A DNA stretch of 64,000 bases from assembly GCA_038501785.1 (NCBI GenBank), contig JBAMJR010000099.1, positions 558,001 through 622,000 on the forward strand, written 5' to 3'. A program made the position numbers and the translations under genes. The stretch comes from Myoxocephalus aenaeus (Eukaryota > Chordata > Actinopteri > Perciformes > Cottidae). Under the pieces are notes generated by a model. It was not told the DNA's origin. It saw only the letters and a list, made by a program, of their open reading frames with translations, and ran no database searches. Numbering within the stretch: the stretch's first letter is position 1; every line of letters starts with the position of its first letter. Below are positions 35,076 through 46,699 of the stretch, piece after piece.

Positions 35076-38021
35076 TTGATACAACCGCAAGCCCTAAAAA
35101 CTGCAATGATTAAACCACTCTTAAAGAAGGCTGGTTTAGACCCCGAAATATTGAAAAACTATAGGCCAATATCAAACCTCCCATTCTTAAGTAAAATAAT
35201 GGAAAAAGTGGTTTTTCAACAGCTGAACAACTTCTTGGCCGAAAATAACTGTTTCGATGTCTTCCAGTCCGGCTTTCGTCAGCACCACAGTACTGAAACT
35301 GCTCTTGTTTTCAACGACATCCACTTAAACACAGACAGTGGCAGAACGTCAGTCTTAGTATTACTGGATCTCAGTGGTGCATTCGACACGGTCGATAATG
35401 ACATACTACTAGACAGACTGAAAGTCTGGGTAGGACTCTCTGGCGCAGCACTTAACTGGTTTGAATCCTACTTGAAGGGCCGACAATACTTTGTGTCGGT
35501 AGCTAATTACACATCAGAGCTGACTAGGATGACATGTGGTGTTCCCCAAGGCTCAATACTGGGGCCTCTTCTGTTCAACATCTACATGCTTCCACTGGCT
35601 CAGATTATGAAAAACAACAAAGTGTGTTATCATAATTATGCAGATGACAGACAAATCTACATAACTATATCACCAGGGCCCTGTTTCTCGTACCTGGCTT
35701 ACTGAGTTAGCGGGCTAATTGCCAGGATAAGATGACGTAGGTTTGGCTTATTCAGTTCCTCGAAGCAAGCTTAGATAAATCATCATAGCAACACAGCCAA
35801 AAATTTAAACCTGCTCCCGCGCAGGTTTACTGAAATTCACTGGATAAGCTGGCCACTCCCACCGGACAAAATAGGCAGCTCACTTCCTCATTGATGAAGG
35901 AGCGATATTAGTTATATTAGTTTTCTTGGAAGAGAGTTCTTTGAGATCGCCAAGATCCGTTCTCACATCAGGATGACTTCCTGTACGCGGCGCAATAGAT
36001 TCTGCCTTCAAGGAATCATTTATTTACGAGAGCTTCTCGAGCCGCGGACACTGATCACCACAGACGCAGCCGATCGCCCGTCTCACAGACAGAGACTATC
36101 AGCCGCTGCATGCCGCGCTGTTCTTAAGTTTATTTAGCGCTTATGAAACTTATGGATGTGTTGAAAACACTCATAATTATATGACAGTGTTATTAGTACA
36201 CCATACATATCATTATTGTAGAACGTGATTAAGGTGGACTCATGATAAGAAGACAGAGAATCACACACATTTTCTTTTCACTGCTTCAATTGATTGAATT
36301 TCTGATTATGAATAATACATACATACTGATCCGCCCATACACATATACTGTACAGACTCCTAGTTATATGGTAATCTACACATACATGTTTATACACGTA
36401 GTACATGATACATACGCGCATACAGTACATATATCCTCATAAGTATATATTAATTAGTATACTACTGGCAGCAGATACATTTAAATAAATATAATCTGAT
36501 TGATTTGGTTGATGAAGGACTTAAATTTAGCCGATACATTTTCCCAAAACTGACACATTTAACTTGTCTGATATATTTGCGACGCTTAAGTCTCGCAGCG
36601 GGGCGGGTGTTATGCTGCATTCACACCGAAAACGTTGCAAACGCGTTGCGAATATTCACAACGCGTTTGCTGTGAATGATTAAGGTAATACATTCCTCAT
36701 ATGCCTTCATGATCATCTCCTGCTTCTCATCGGAGAAATAAAAAGAGGTTCCTCTGAGTTTATTTGCCATTGTACTGTTAGAAGATCGTGGTGTCAGTGC
36801 TCGATTATTATCCCTTCTGAAGAAGAGCGGGCACGCGCATTTATCCAGATGACTGACGTCTGGCTAGAATTAACGAGACCGTTTCAGCGCAGATCAGCCG
36901 TGAAGAAACCCAGATAGCCTGATGTCAATCATCTCGCTAATTTAAGATGGAGATTAGGACAGTTGCTTGACTTTGTTTAGCCAGGTACGAGAAACAGGGC
37001 CCAGGGGACTATAGTCCCATACAAGGGCTGGCTAAATGCATTGAAGAAATCAATAACTGGATGTGCCAGAAATTTCTTCAATTAAACAAAGATAAAACAG
37101 AAGTAATTGTTTTTGGTCCCAAGGACGAACGATTGAAAGTCAGCGCTCAGCTTCAATCACTGACGTTAAAAACCTCAAACCAAGCCAGAAATCTAGGTGT
37201 AGTTATGGATTCAGACCTCAACCTCAACAGCCATATCAAGACAATTACGAAATCAGCCTACTACCTGAAGAATATATCAAGGGTTAGAGGACTTATGTCT
37301 CAACAGGATTTGGAGAAACTTGTCCATGCATTTATCTTCAGTAGACTTGACTACTGTAACGGTGTGTTCACAGGCCTCTGTAAAAAGTCAATCAGAAAGC
37401 TGCAGCTGATTCAGAACGCTGCAGCTTGAGTCCTCACTAAGACCAGGAAAGTGGAGCACATCACACCAGTTCTGAGGTCTTTGCACTGGCTTCCTGTCAA
37501 ACAAAGAATTGACTTTAAAATCCTGCTGCTGGTTTATAAAGCACTGAATGGTTTAGGGCCTAAGTATGTTTGTGATCTGCTGCTACCTTATGAACCATCC
37601 CGACCCCTCAGGTCATCTGGGACGGGTCTACTTTCTGTTCCAAGAGTCAGAACTAAACATGGAGAAGCAGCGTTCAGCTTTTCTGCTCCACATATCTGGA
37701 ACAAGGTCCCTGAAAGCTGCAGGTCTGCTGAGACCCTCAGCTCCTTTAAATCCAGATTGAAGACTTTTCTGTTTGCTGTTGCCTTTAATTGATCCAGATT
37801 CAACTGCTGCATCTCACTACTGCATTTTATTTCTTAAACTGCACTGCAACTTTTATTCAATTTTTATTTTTTATTTAGCTTTTTGACTGTTTTAATGTTT
37901 TCTTAACTGTTTTAAATCCTGTTTTCTCTGCATTATGTTTTGATGCTCTTAATGGTTTTATGTGAAGAACTTTGAATCGCCTTGTTGTTGAAATGTGCTA
38001 TACAAATAAACTTGCCTTGCC
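35076..38021 (+). pseudogene. L2-type LINE, 5'-truncated and interrupted
   Basis: 35076-35676 encodes reverse transcriptase blocks (IMEKVVFQQLNNFL, FQSGFRQHHSTETAL, LLDLSGAFDTVDN, CGVPQGSILGPLLF, NYADDRQIYI). The frame stops at ISPG, where a DNA transposon is inserted, and resumes at 37002 (NKDKTEVIVFGPKDE, then the post-RT part FKILLLVYKALNGLGP and SFKSRLKTFLF). An in-frame TGA at 37427 breaks the C-terminal part. The 3' end ATACAAATAAACTTGCCTTG is the characteristic L2-type tail. The endonuclease is missing. A dead copy. Confidence 0.88.
35677..37001. mobile_element. PIF/Harbinger-like DNA element inserted in the LINE
   Basis: The inverted ends are GGCCCTGTTTCTCGTACCTG and CCAGGTACGAGAAACAGGGC. 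A 3-bp CAG duplication (35674-35676 and 37002-37004) restores the LINE reading frame when removed; CCAGG as a 5-bp duplication also fits. Plus-strand sequence at about 35970-36130 resembles the N-terminal part of a HARBI1-like transposase. The minus strand at about 36770-36690 reads MANKLRGTSFYFSDEKQEMI, resembling a Myb-like accessory ORF. Both are incomplete. Superfamily is inferred. Confidence 0.7.
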
Positions 38022-38169
38022 TATGTTACTTCAATATATATATGGGACTAACTCATCACGCACGTTAGACATTATTGGGATGTTCCAGACCTCGTATGAG
38101 AAATTCTCTCGAACTGGACTTCGTTAAATTTTCATTGACTAACCTTGCTCTATGCACTGTTATTCTGTA

Positions 38170-38480
38170 CTGTTCTTCCAGATCACCAAGATCCGTCCTC
38201 ACATCCTCATGACTTCCTGTACGCGGCGCAATAGATTTTGCCGGCAAGGAATCATTTATTTACCAGAGCTCCTCGAGCCGCGGACATTGATCACCACAGG
38301 CGCAGCCGATCGCCCGTCTCACAGACAGAGACTATCACCCGCTGCATGCCGTACTGTTCTTAAGTTTATTTAGCTCTTAAGAAACGTATGGATGTGTAGA
38401 AAGCACTCATAATTATATGACAGTGTTATTAGTACACCATACATATCATTATTGTAGAACATGATTAAGGTGATCGTGAT
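38170..38480 (+). mobile_element. Second, partial copy of the Harbinger-like element
   Basis: The block from GATCACCAAGATCCGTCCTC to AGAACATGATTAAGGTG is about 90 percent identical by eye to about 35947-36237. It keeps an open frame (MTSCTRRNRFCRQGIIYLPE) longer than the first copy. No inverted end is visible on either side. Confidence 0.75.
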
Positions 38481-39209
38481 AAGAATAACCTGTAATAGAG
38501 GCAGGTCTTCTGGTAAGGCACACTGAGTAGGCTCTCCTGCAGATGCAGGACGGGACGGGGCGGCTCGGGTACAGAAAGAAGGAAAAGGCACAAAATTGAG
38601 AAATGAGAAAGGTCCAAGGGAATGAATGCATTGTGACATCCAGTTAGTCCACTTTCTGCGCCATCCACATAACAGAACTCTGAGAACATGGAGTCAATGC
38701 TGCTGTTGTTATATTTTAATTTCGTATAAAATACTTCTTTTGACTTCTTTATCTGTTTTATTTATTTGTTGCTTACTTATTACCTCCTGTTTTATTATGT
38801 ATTGCTATTAAAAGTTGATAAAAAAAAAAGAATAATAAAAAAGTGCATTCCAGAGGTCATTTAATCACTTTAAGTCTTTTTTTTAAGCAAAGATGTAGTG
38901 ATTTCTCAGTTTCCAGCTCTACAAATGAATATGTTCATGTTTTCTTAGTTTACTATGATGGGTAGGGTAGAATGACCTTCTTGTTGGTTAAACAAAACAT
39001 GACATTTGAAGTTGTCATCATGAACACTGGGATATCACAAGTATTGATTAATTAATCAAGAAATTAATCCGCAGATATAGGACTATACTACGACATGATA
39101 ATAATGATATAGACTTGGTAATAGTTTTATACAGACGAATAATATTATAGAATAATAATAATAACTCTAATTGTTCCTGTCATCCTCACCTCCTAGCTAT
39201 CCAGCTTAT

Positions 39210-39271
<62 letters not shown>

Positions 39272-39470
39272 GCAATCACGTTAACATAAACAGTCGCGCA
39301 CACACACAGGGATTAAGGGCTAGAAAGCGTTTCATTGTCATGCAGGTCCCTGCTCTCCATAATGCGCCACCATCATCTTTCGTTTGATCACACACTGTAA
39401 ACAACTAACTACGCAACCTACCCTTTGAACATACACGTCTGAGTAGCTTTTAAGGGAGGGAAGGGGTGGG
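38481..39470. other. Intergenic AT-rich DNA with a (CA)n array
   Basis: No gene is visible. A (CA)n array of about 58 bp occupies 39212-39270. The rest is AT-rich unique-looking sequence. Confidence 0.6.
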
Positions 39471-39610
39471 GGGACGACGACGACGACAAGGGAACATGTG
39501 CGCGCGCCTCACGGGCGCACGCACGCTGCTTTAAAGAGGGCGTTTGTCGGCGCTGTAAGCACATCTTTTACCACTGAGTGGAAGCAGTGGGACAGATTGT
39601 AGCACCAGTG
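39470..39610 (+). promoter_or_regulatory. slc5a5: Candidate slc5a5 promoter and noncoding first exon
   Basis: A locally GC- and CpG-rich stretch (GGGACGACGACGACGACAAG, CGCGCGCCTCACGGGCGCAC) is followed by a TTTAAAG box (about 39531) and a segment ending in CACCAGTG, then the strong donor GTGAGT at 39611. A matching acceptor (ATTCACAG) ends at 41750, 58 bases before the slc5a5 ATG. Together these suggest a promoter, a short 5' UTR exon and a 2.1-kb first intron. Inferred from position and signals only. Confidence 0.5.
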
Positions 39611-39834
39611 GTGAGTCTCTTGTTTTCCTACTTATTTACTGCAACTTTACGAACTATAAGAATCCGATGTGTAACAACCACATTTTATATAGATAGTAAT
39701 GTGCCTCGTAATGAAATAATATTGTGGTTGGAGCATATTGAACTTCCTTTTCCCTAAATGTTACCTTTATTCGCGCTTGGAAAAAGATGTAGTATTATTA
39801 AGATCCCAACTTTTCTTTCCTTTTCTTTTTATTA

Positions 39835-40430
39835 AATAACTACACACTAATTAGCATTAATAAAGCATGAGTAAACACTTAATTCATCATTTATAAAGCA
39901 TTGTTCCAACATGAACACTCATTAGTAACTCATTAGTATGCAATTCATAAACAGTTATAAATGTTTGATTCTTGAATAATAAGCTTGACCATAATGCGTT
40001 TCATGATTGGGTTTTCATACTTTATAAATGATGGATTCTACATTTGTAAATTATAGATGATTAATAAGATAATTTATAAGTGTTAGTAAATGATAAAAAA
40101 AAATAGATTTAAATGTAATTTATTCATGCATGTATGATTTAGATATGCACTAATGGTTAGGGACTATGTTAACATGGGCTTTATAAAGGTGTTTTAATAC
40201 TGCAATTCATGGTTAATTAGTTACTAGTCGGTAGTTAAGTATTAGTAAATTATGTTCTGTGACCTCATCTAAAGTGAGGACTATCTATACTTTACAATGC
40301 ATTCATAAATGTCATGATTAATTCAGTTAGTTACTACTCATTAGTTAAGTATGTGCTGTGACCTAATCTAAAGTGAAGACTATCTATGCTTTACAATGCA
40401 TTCATAAATTACATTGAACAGCCAGCAGTG
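39835..40430. repeat. AT-rich interspersed repeat with an internal tandem duplication
   Basis: Phrases such as CATTTATAAAGCATTGTT and AACTCATTAGTATGCA recall a common fish MITE-like family. About 40215-40323 is followed by a diverged second copy at 40324-40412, both containing ATCTAAAGTGA and CTTTACAATGCATTCATAAA. Confidence 0.55.
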
Positions 40431-40750
40431 TCTCAAAGCGAACAGAAAAGGGAAATAGACACATCACAAAGTGATACATAACATTAATATGATGGTGATG
40501 GGTCAGTGGCACAAGTGTTGAGTATGTTTCATATTTGCTGGCATATACATATCATTGATTATGCTATATCTAGCTCACTAGCTATCCAGCAAGCAAGCTC
40601 GTCACTGGTTCTGAGACAGGCACAGCCCCCTCAGTTGTAAGTAGACCAATCCATGTGATAGCTAGGTACTCATAATCAATAATATGAATGTGCCAGCAAA
40701 CTGACGGGCATCACTGACGGGCATCGCCTCATCACCTGGCCGCCGGAGTT

Positions 40751-40822
40751 GGTGACACGTCATCACCGTGGGACACACCGGGTCCTACGTAAACATTTGT
40801 CCCACAGTGATGACGCGTCACC
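40751..40822. repeat. Imperfect inverted repeat (24-bp arms)
   Basis: GGTGACACGTCATCACCGTG at 40751 and its complement at 40799-40822 form 24-bp arms with two mismatches and a 24-nt spacer. CpG-rich arms contrast with the AT-rich surroundings. Possibly the ends of a small mobile element. A SINE-tail-like stretch follows at about 40835-40935. Confidence 0.8.
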
Positions 40823-41359
40823 ACTGTGGCCCAGGCAAGAAAGAACTCAGGGGCTCCTAGGGGTTTAGTGTCTTACCCAAGGACACTCTGACATGCGAAC
40901 AACGTTGGTTCTACCTCCAACTGTGTCTGTGTCACTGGGGAAATTCAAGTAACTATTATTCAAAGTATTTTTTTTAACTTAATTGCTGTAAAATCAGTGG
41001 TAATATTGGAAATTGTAACAACCAGTGATACCGCACTTTTACATTTGACCACAAACTGTCACGAGAAAGACTATCACATTTAATATTGATAAATCCTACA
41101 GTTATCACTAAGAATACATAACATAAATGCCCAGTCTCAGTAAATGTATGGTCACAACTTGACTCCAATTCTGTACAGCTCCTTCAGCCACCGGCTGTTT
41201 CATCCCCGGTGTGTGAAGGAGAGGTAAATCCTTCCTTCCTGCTGCTGTCAGTCTGCACAACCAGCTGAGCTCCCAGTAGACCACTTCAAACACTCAAACA
41301 ACCTGTGCAATATTAATACACTGTTCATAATAGTTATATTTATTCTGTCTGTGTATGTG

Positions 41360-41369
41360 AATGTGTATG

Positions 41370-41436
<67 letters not shown>

Positions 41437-41519
41437 TGTATATGTGTGTATTTATGTGCATGTATGTGTATATGTATGTATGTGCATGTATATACAGTAT
41501 ATGTGTATATGTATGTATG

Positions 41520-41550
<31 letters not shown>

Positions 41551-41575
41551 ATATGTATGTATATATATATATAAA
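41360..41575. repeat. (TA)n and TATG microsatellite
   Basis: A pure (TA)n run at about 41373-41434 is embedded in longer GTATAT/TGTATG repeats reaching 41575. Tyr-Ile frames across it are artefacts. Confidence 0.95.
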
Positions 41576-41644
41576 TATAATTCTTTTTACTGTTTTTTAC
41601 TGTTTTGACCGTTTATTATTTGTATTACTTGTTTTGATTTTTTA

Positions 41645-41742
41645 CTATGTATCTTGTGTGCACTTTACCGTATTTGCTGCTGTAATCCTGAAAATTCCCC
41701 ACTGTGAGATTAATAAAGGAATATCTAATATGATCTAATCTA
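41645..41742 (+). repeat. Family A retroelement tail just upstream of slc5a5
   Basis: CACTTTACCGTATTTGCTGC, CCCCACTGTGAGATTAATAA and AGGAATATCTAATATGATCT are the reverse complement of the elements at about 3611 and 33871, in forward orientation. Its (TCTAA)-like tail runs to within a few bases of the proposed slc5a5 exon acceptor at 41750. Confidence 0.75.
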
Positions 41743-41808
41743 ATTCACAGATCAATTAAACATCTGGAACAACCAAATTACAAGGAAGAGGGCAATAAAG
41801 TAAACATA

Positions 41809-44800
41809 ATGGAGGAGCAGTCTGTCGGCTTTTCCCTGGCCGACTACGCAGTCTTTTCTGCCATGTTGTTTGTCTCTATGGCCATTGGACTCTTCCAGGC
41901 CCTGAAGAAGAGGCCAGGGGACGCACAAGAGGCCACTGCTGATGACTTCTTCACTGGGGGTCGGAGCATGCCAGCAGTGCCTGTTGGGTTGTCGCTGTGT
42001 GCCAGTTTTATGTCAGCAGTCCAGGTTCTGGGTGTTCCCTCCGAGGCGTCTCGATATGGCTTTAAATTCCTCTACATGTGCCTCGGACAAAGCATCAGTT
42101 CCCTGCTAACAGCTTACCTTTTCCTGCCAGTTTTCTACCGACTGGGTATCACTAGCACCAATCAGGTCATAATGAACTTTCAGTTATTGCCCCAGTTTTA
42201 GTGATGCATTTAGGGGGAGCATAAACACTGTGGTATATTTCAGTTTCATGTGGCCTGTTTGCAAAAGTCAAAAGATTGATATTTGTATTTGTTGATATAT
42301 TTGTTTTTGATGGAAGTGGTTGTTGAATCTCGACCAAAACTGTTTATATATAATTCAAATTTCTCGGGAGAATAATATAAGAGAGAAGTTTAATTTAAGG
42401 GTTTAAACAAACTGAAAGCATACAATACCTAAAGTAAGAGTAAGTGTTTATAGTCTACAGATGGATGGAGTTTTCTGTCAACATTTTGAAATGCACCTGT
42501 GGGTCTGATGTGTGGGAGGAATATAAGAGGTGAGGAAGGATGAGGAATGTGTGCAAAGATACTGTCCCATGATGTAACTGTTGCATTCTGCCGGTCACAG
42601 TATCTGAAGATGAGATTTGGCAGAGGGATGCAGCTGTTGGGGAGTATCCAGTTTCTGGTGGCAACGGTATGTCAGACATCACTGTGTTCTCTGATATAAG
42701 TCAGTTATTACTTAAAGTCTGAAAGAGGATGTCACATTTTCCACGCACACATGGTCTTTCATTTGCACAAACTGAACCCTCACAAAAGTTGTCACTGTAT
42801 TTGTTGATTTCCTTGTTTTTCTTTTTTTCTCAGCTGCTTTACACAGGGATTGTCATCTATGCGCCTGCCTTGATTCTCAACCAAGGTAATATCCGCTGAA
42901 ACTTCTCTCTCTGTATTCATTTAGGAAATAAACAATAAAGAAAGTGCGAAATGTATGGTGTAGTGTATGTTAAATTACTGTCAAGAACATGTTATTTCTA
43001 GTTTTAGTTTAATTTGATACAAAGCAGGGCTTGTTGCGTTTTATTAGTGTACTACAAAAAAAAAGTGCCTCATTTTCTATAGTTTGAGAATAAGATGGTT
43101 AATTAACTGTATATTCCATATTAACACTGTGTTGTTTTTTTCAAGCTACGGGACTCAATATGTGGGTGTCTCTGTTTTCTACTGGGATCATTTGCACACT
43201 GTACACCACACTGGTAAGTATATATATTTTTTTCTCCATCCATTTCATCAAACCAGCCTGGCACTTTAAAATAATTTACACCCAATACCTACACACATAC
43301 ACTCACATACATACCTACTTACTTACTTACATACACATACACGTAGTTCACTCACACACACATACAATGCAAAGCTTTCCAGAGGGCAGGTCCACAGTAA
43401 CTTAAAACACCATTACCAGCTCCAGATCTTATTCTAGGTCCAACCAGAAAGCCCCTGTCTGAAGACCTGAGAGGTCTAATGGGGGTATATTCATTGAGCA
43501 GGTCAGAAATATACCGGGGAGTTGAACTATGTAGTGCCTTAAAAACCGATAGGAGGATTTTGAAGTGAATTCTCTATTGAATGGGAAGCCAACAAAAGGG
43601 ATTTACATATGTTTTATTTGTGTTAAACTACAATTTTTTTTTTTTGCCATTCAATAACCTATGTGTGTAATACATTTGATCAGGTTGGCTTAGGTCATTA
43701 GGAGAAAGAGATATATTAAGCTGTGTGTCATCTGCATATAATGAATAGTTTGCAAAATGATTTCCATCCGGCTGTGAAAGTTCTGGATATTAAAGATTGG
43801 TTTGTGATGTGAACCAGATCATCCAAAAGACAATGAACAGCAGATATAAACCGTCTGGTGGGGATGTAGTCAAGTGAACTGTGATCTCACTACGTTTGTT
43901 TGTGGAAGCAAATTCTAAAGGAAAGTGATATTGTCGGATTAATCCGTTTATCAGTAATAGGAAGGTCTGCTAATACTCATGGATAAACATATTACCAGTG
44001 TTTTCCTTAATGTGACATTTCAGAACCCATTCATTCGTTAATTTTGGCTTGTTGAAGATTTAGCAGTGCATGTCAGCAGTATGGCCCATGCCACTGTGTC
44101 CTCATGACTAAAATGTATTTATTGTCTGTGGTTTTAATATGTTTCATTCAAAGTGCTTGTTGGATGGTTGAACAGTGTTTGAAACCCCCTTCCAACTCAG
44201 ACAATTTTTGGATCTTTCAAAAAACAATACGACAAGCATGCCTGTTTCAATTTGGTGAAGGTGAAAAAATAGTTGTGCAGTGTCATTTTTGAACGTCTTG
44301 TTTCTTCCATCATCTGCCTGTAACAGGGGGGCATGAAAGCTGTGATCTGGACTGATGTGTTCCAGATTATAGTCATGTTGGCTGGCTTCATGGCCATTTT
44401 CATCCACGGCACAGTTCTGGTCGGCGGTCCGGCAGTGGTGCTGGAAATCGCCAAAAATGGATCACGCATTAATTTCAATGAGTAAAAACACCGTTTATTT
44501 TGTTTTCCTTTCATTTCAATGCATGAATATATGGATAACCTACTTTTTGAACACATTCAGATGCTTAAACCATAGAATATCATCATAGTCCTACTGCAGT
44601 TCCTTGACATATATACATATATGCCAAGGAACATGGCATATATGTCTTATCATAAATACATTTTGATAACGATGCATGAATTTAGGATTATTTCAGGCTG
44701 ATATGAAAAATAAAAAACAGAAAATACAACATGTAAAAGGTAAAAGTATACTTACAGCGAAGCACAAAAGTTCATTCCTGACCAGTGATGACAAACTGAG

Positions 44801-46580
44801 CCAAACATATCAAGTGGTTGTCCATTGTAATTCCCGTCTCTGCTGTAAAAAGCTCTGGAAAAAGTTGATAACTGGACCTGGATTTAAGATTTTTATTTTT
44901 TGTCAAACTATACCTAAACTTAAACTCCAGGTGTTTAATGAAAAGAGCCTCTATTGTGTGGAGTGTCACTGATTTGTTTGATAATATTTTTGCACCAGTT
45001 TTAGCGTTGACCCGCGGCAGCGCTATAGTTTCTGGAGCCTGACTGTCGGAGGGGCGTTGGTTTGGCTGTCCATGTACGGGGTGAACCAAGCACAAGTCCA
45101 GCGCTACATCTCCTGCAGAACAGAAAGAGATGCCCAGTTGTGAGTGGAGACCTTTTTGTCATTCACATAAAGATGTATTAGGGGTTTAGAACAGCAATTT
45201 CAAATGTTTCACAAATTTTATTTAGATTAAATTCATGGATTGTGGACCACAACAATGTAGCATCTGTAAAGTCCCCTTCAGGTTTCCAAAGAAATATGTT
45301 AAGGCTTTATGTCATGACAAGTTAAATACTCACTGCACAACAGAAAGCCAAGTAATGCCAAATGCATGTTATGCAATCGTCCCATTTTGGTCATGCTGCT
45401 AAACTAACAAGATTAGGCTAACAGATGGTTCAATGGATTTATGTCAAGGTGTTAACATATACAAACAAATTAAAAAGACAACTAAAGACAACAATGGGTC
45501 ACTAAGTAAACATTATTCTGTTCTGGCAGGTAGACTAAACACCAAATAGTGTGTTCACACGCTACAAGGTTGCAGAGCAGAGTTTCATTATATCCACAGG
45601 TGTTGAAATATCAGCATAATGTTTGTTTTAGGTCAACAATATAAATTCAAATGTCCCAGTCCTGAAGGTGAAAAGACTAACAAATATCTCCACGCAAAAT
45701 TCCTATGTCAGGAGGTTCACTCAAGTGTTATTCTCAATAGACATTTTATATTATCATACATTCTGGCATTGCAAATAGTCATCAGACATTATATGTTTTA
45801 TTTTTAGTATCTTTTCTGAAATGTTCATGAATTCATGAGGAATTCATGAGGATTACAGATTCCTCTGTAAGGTTATTCATAGATGACTGGTTTAATTAAT
45901 TAATTAATTAATGTTGACAGTCAAGCCTTTAGTTTACATGCAAGGTATCAATAAGCATCTAATTCCTCCCCAAAACATTAAAAATATACAACGGCCCTTC
46001 AGGCTTCACCAAAGTGCCTACATTTATAGATTGTATAATAATAAATCCATCATCGGGAGAATCTAAAGTTGTATCTTTACCACACAAGTGAGTAGTGAAT
46101 ATGCAGAAGTCCAACATTGAAGCTGGGCCACTATAATGATGTTTGCTTTTGATTACAGGGCGATGTTTGTGAATCAAGTGGGTCTGTGCCTCGTCGTGGG
46201 CAGTGCAGCAACCTGCGGCATGGTCATGTTTGCTTATTACATCAACTGTGATCCACTGAAGTCTGGGAGAATTTCTTCCCCGGATCTGGTACTAAAGACA
46301 TATATATGATGATGATAATCAGAGCATGATGCTGTGTAGGTTTAAGAACTATTGAAAGAGAAACAACTGCTTGTCTAAGAAGTTTGACATGTCTACGTAA
46401 TGTGCTACTACACCACAGATGTTTACTTAGGCTAATTATTAAACATTGCTGCAAGGTGAGTTGTGTTTTACAGATTAACTCAGGATAAAAAAATGACTGG
46501 TGACTGATTGGTTGGTGACTCAAGACCATGAGAAAACATTTCATTTATTAAATACATTTTAGTTGATTAAATTAACAACT

Positions 46581-46644
<64 letters not shown>

Positions 46645-46662
46645 TCATTTTTTTTAACGGTT

Positions 46663-46699
<37 letters not shown>

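Noticed and set aside
41351..41738. Tyr-Ile-rich frames upstream of slc5a5
   Set aside because: Translation of (TA)n and TATG repeats.
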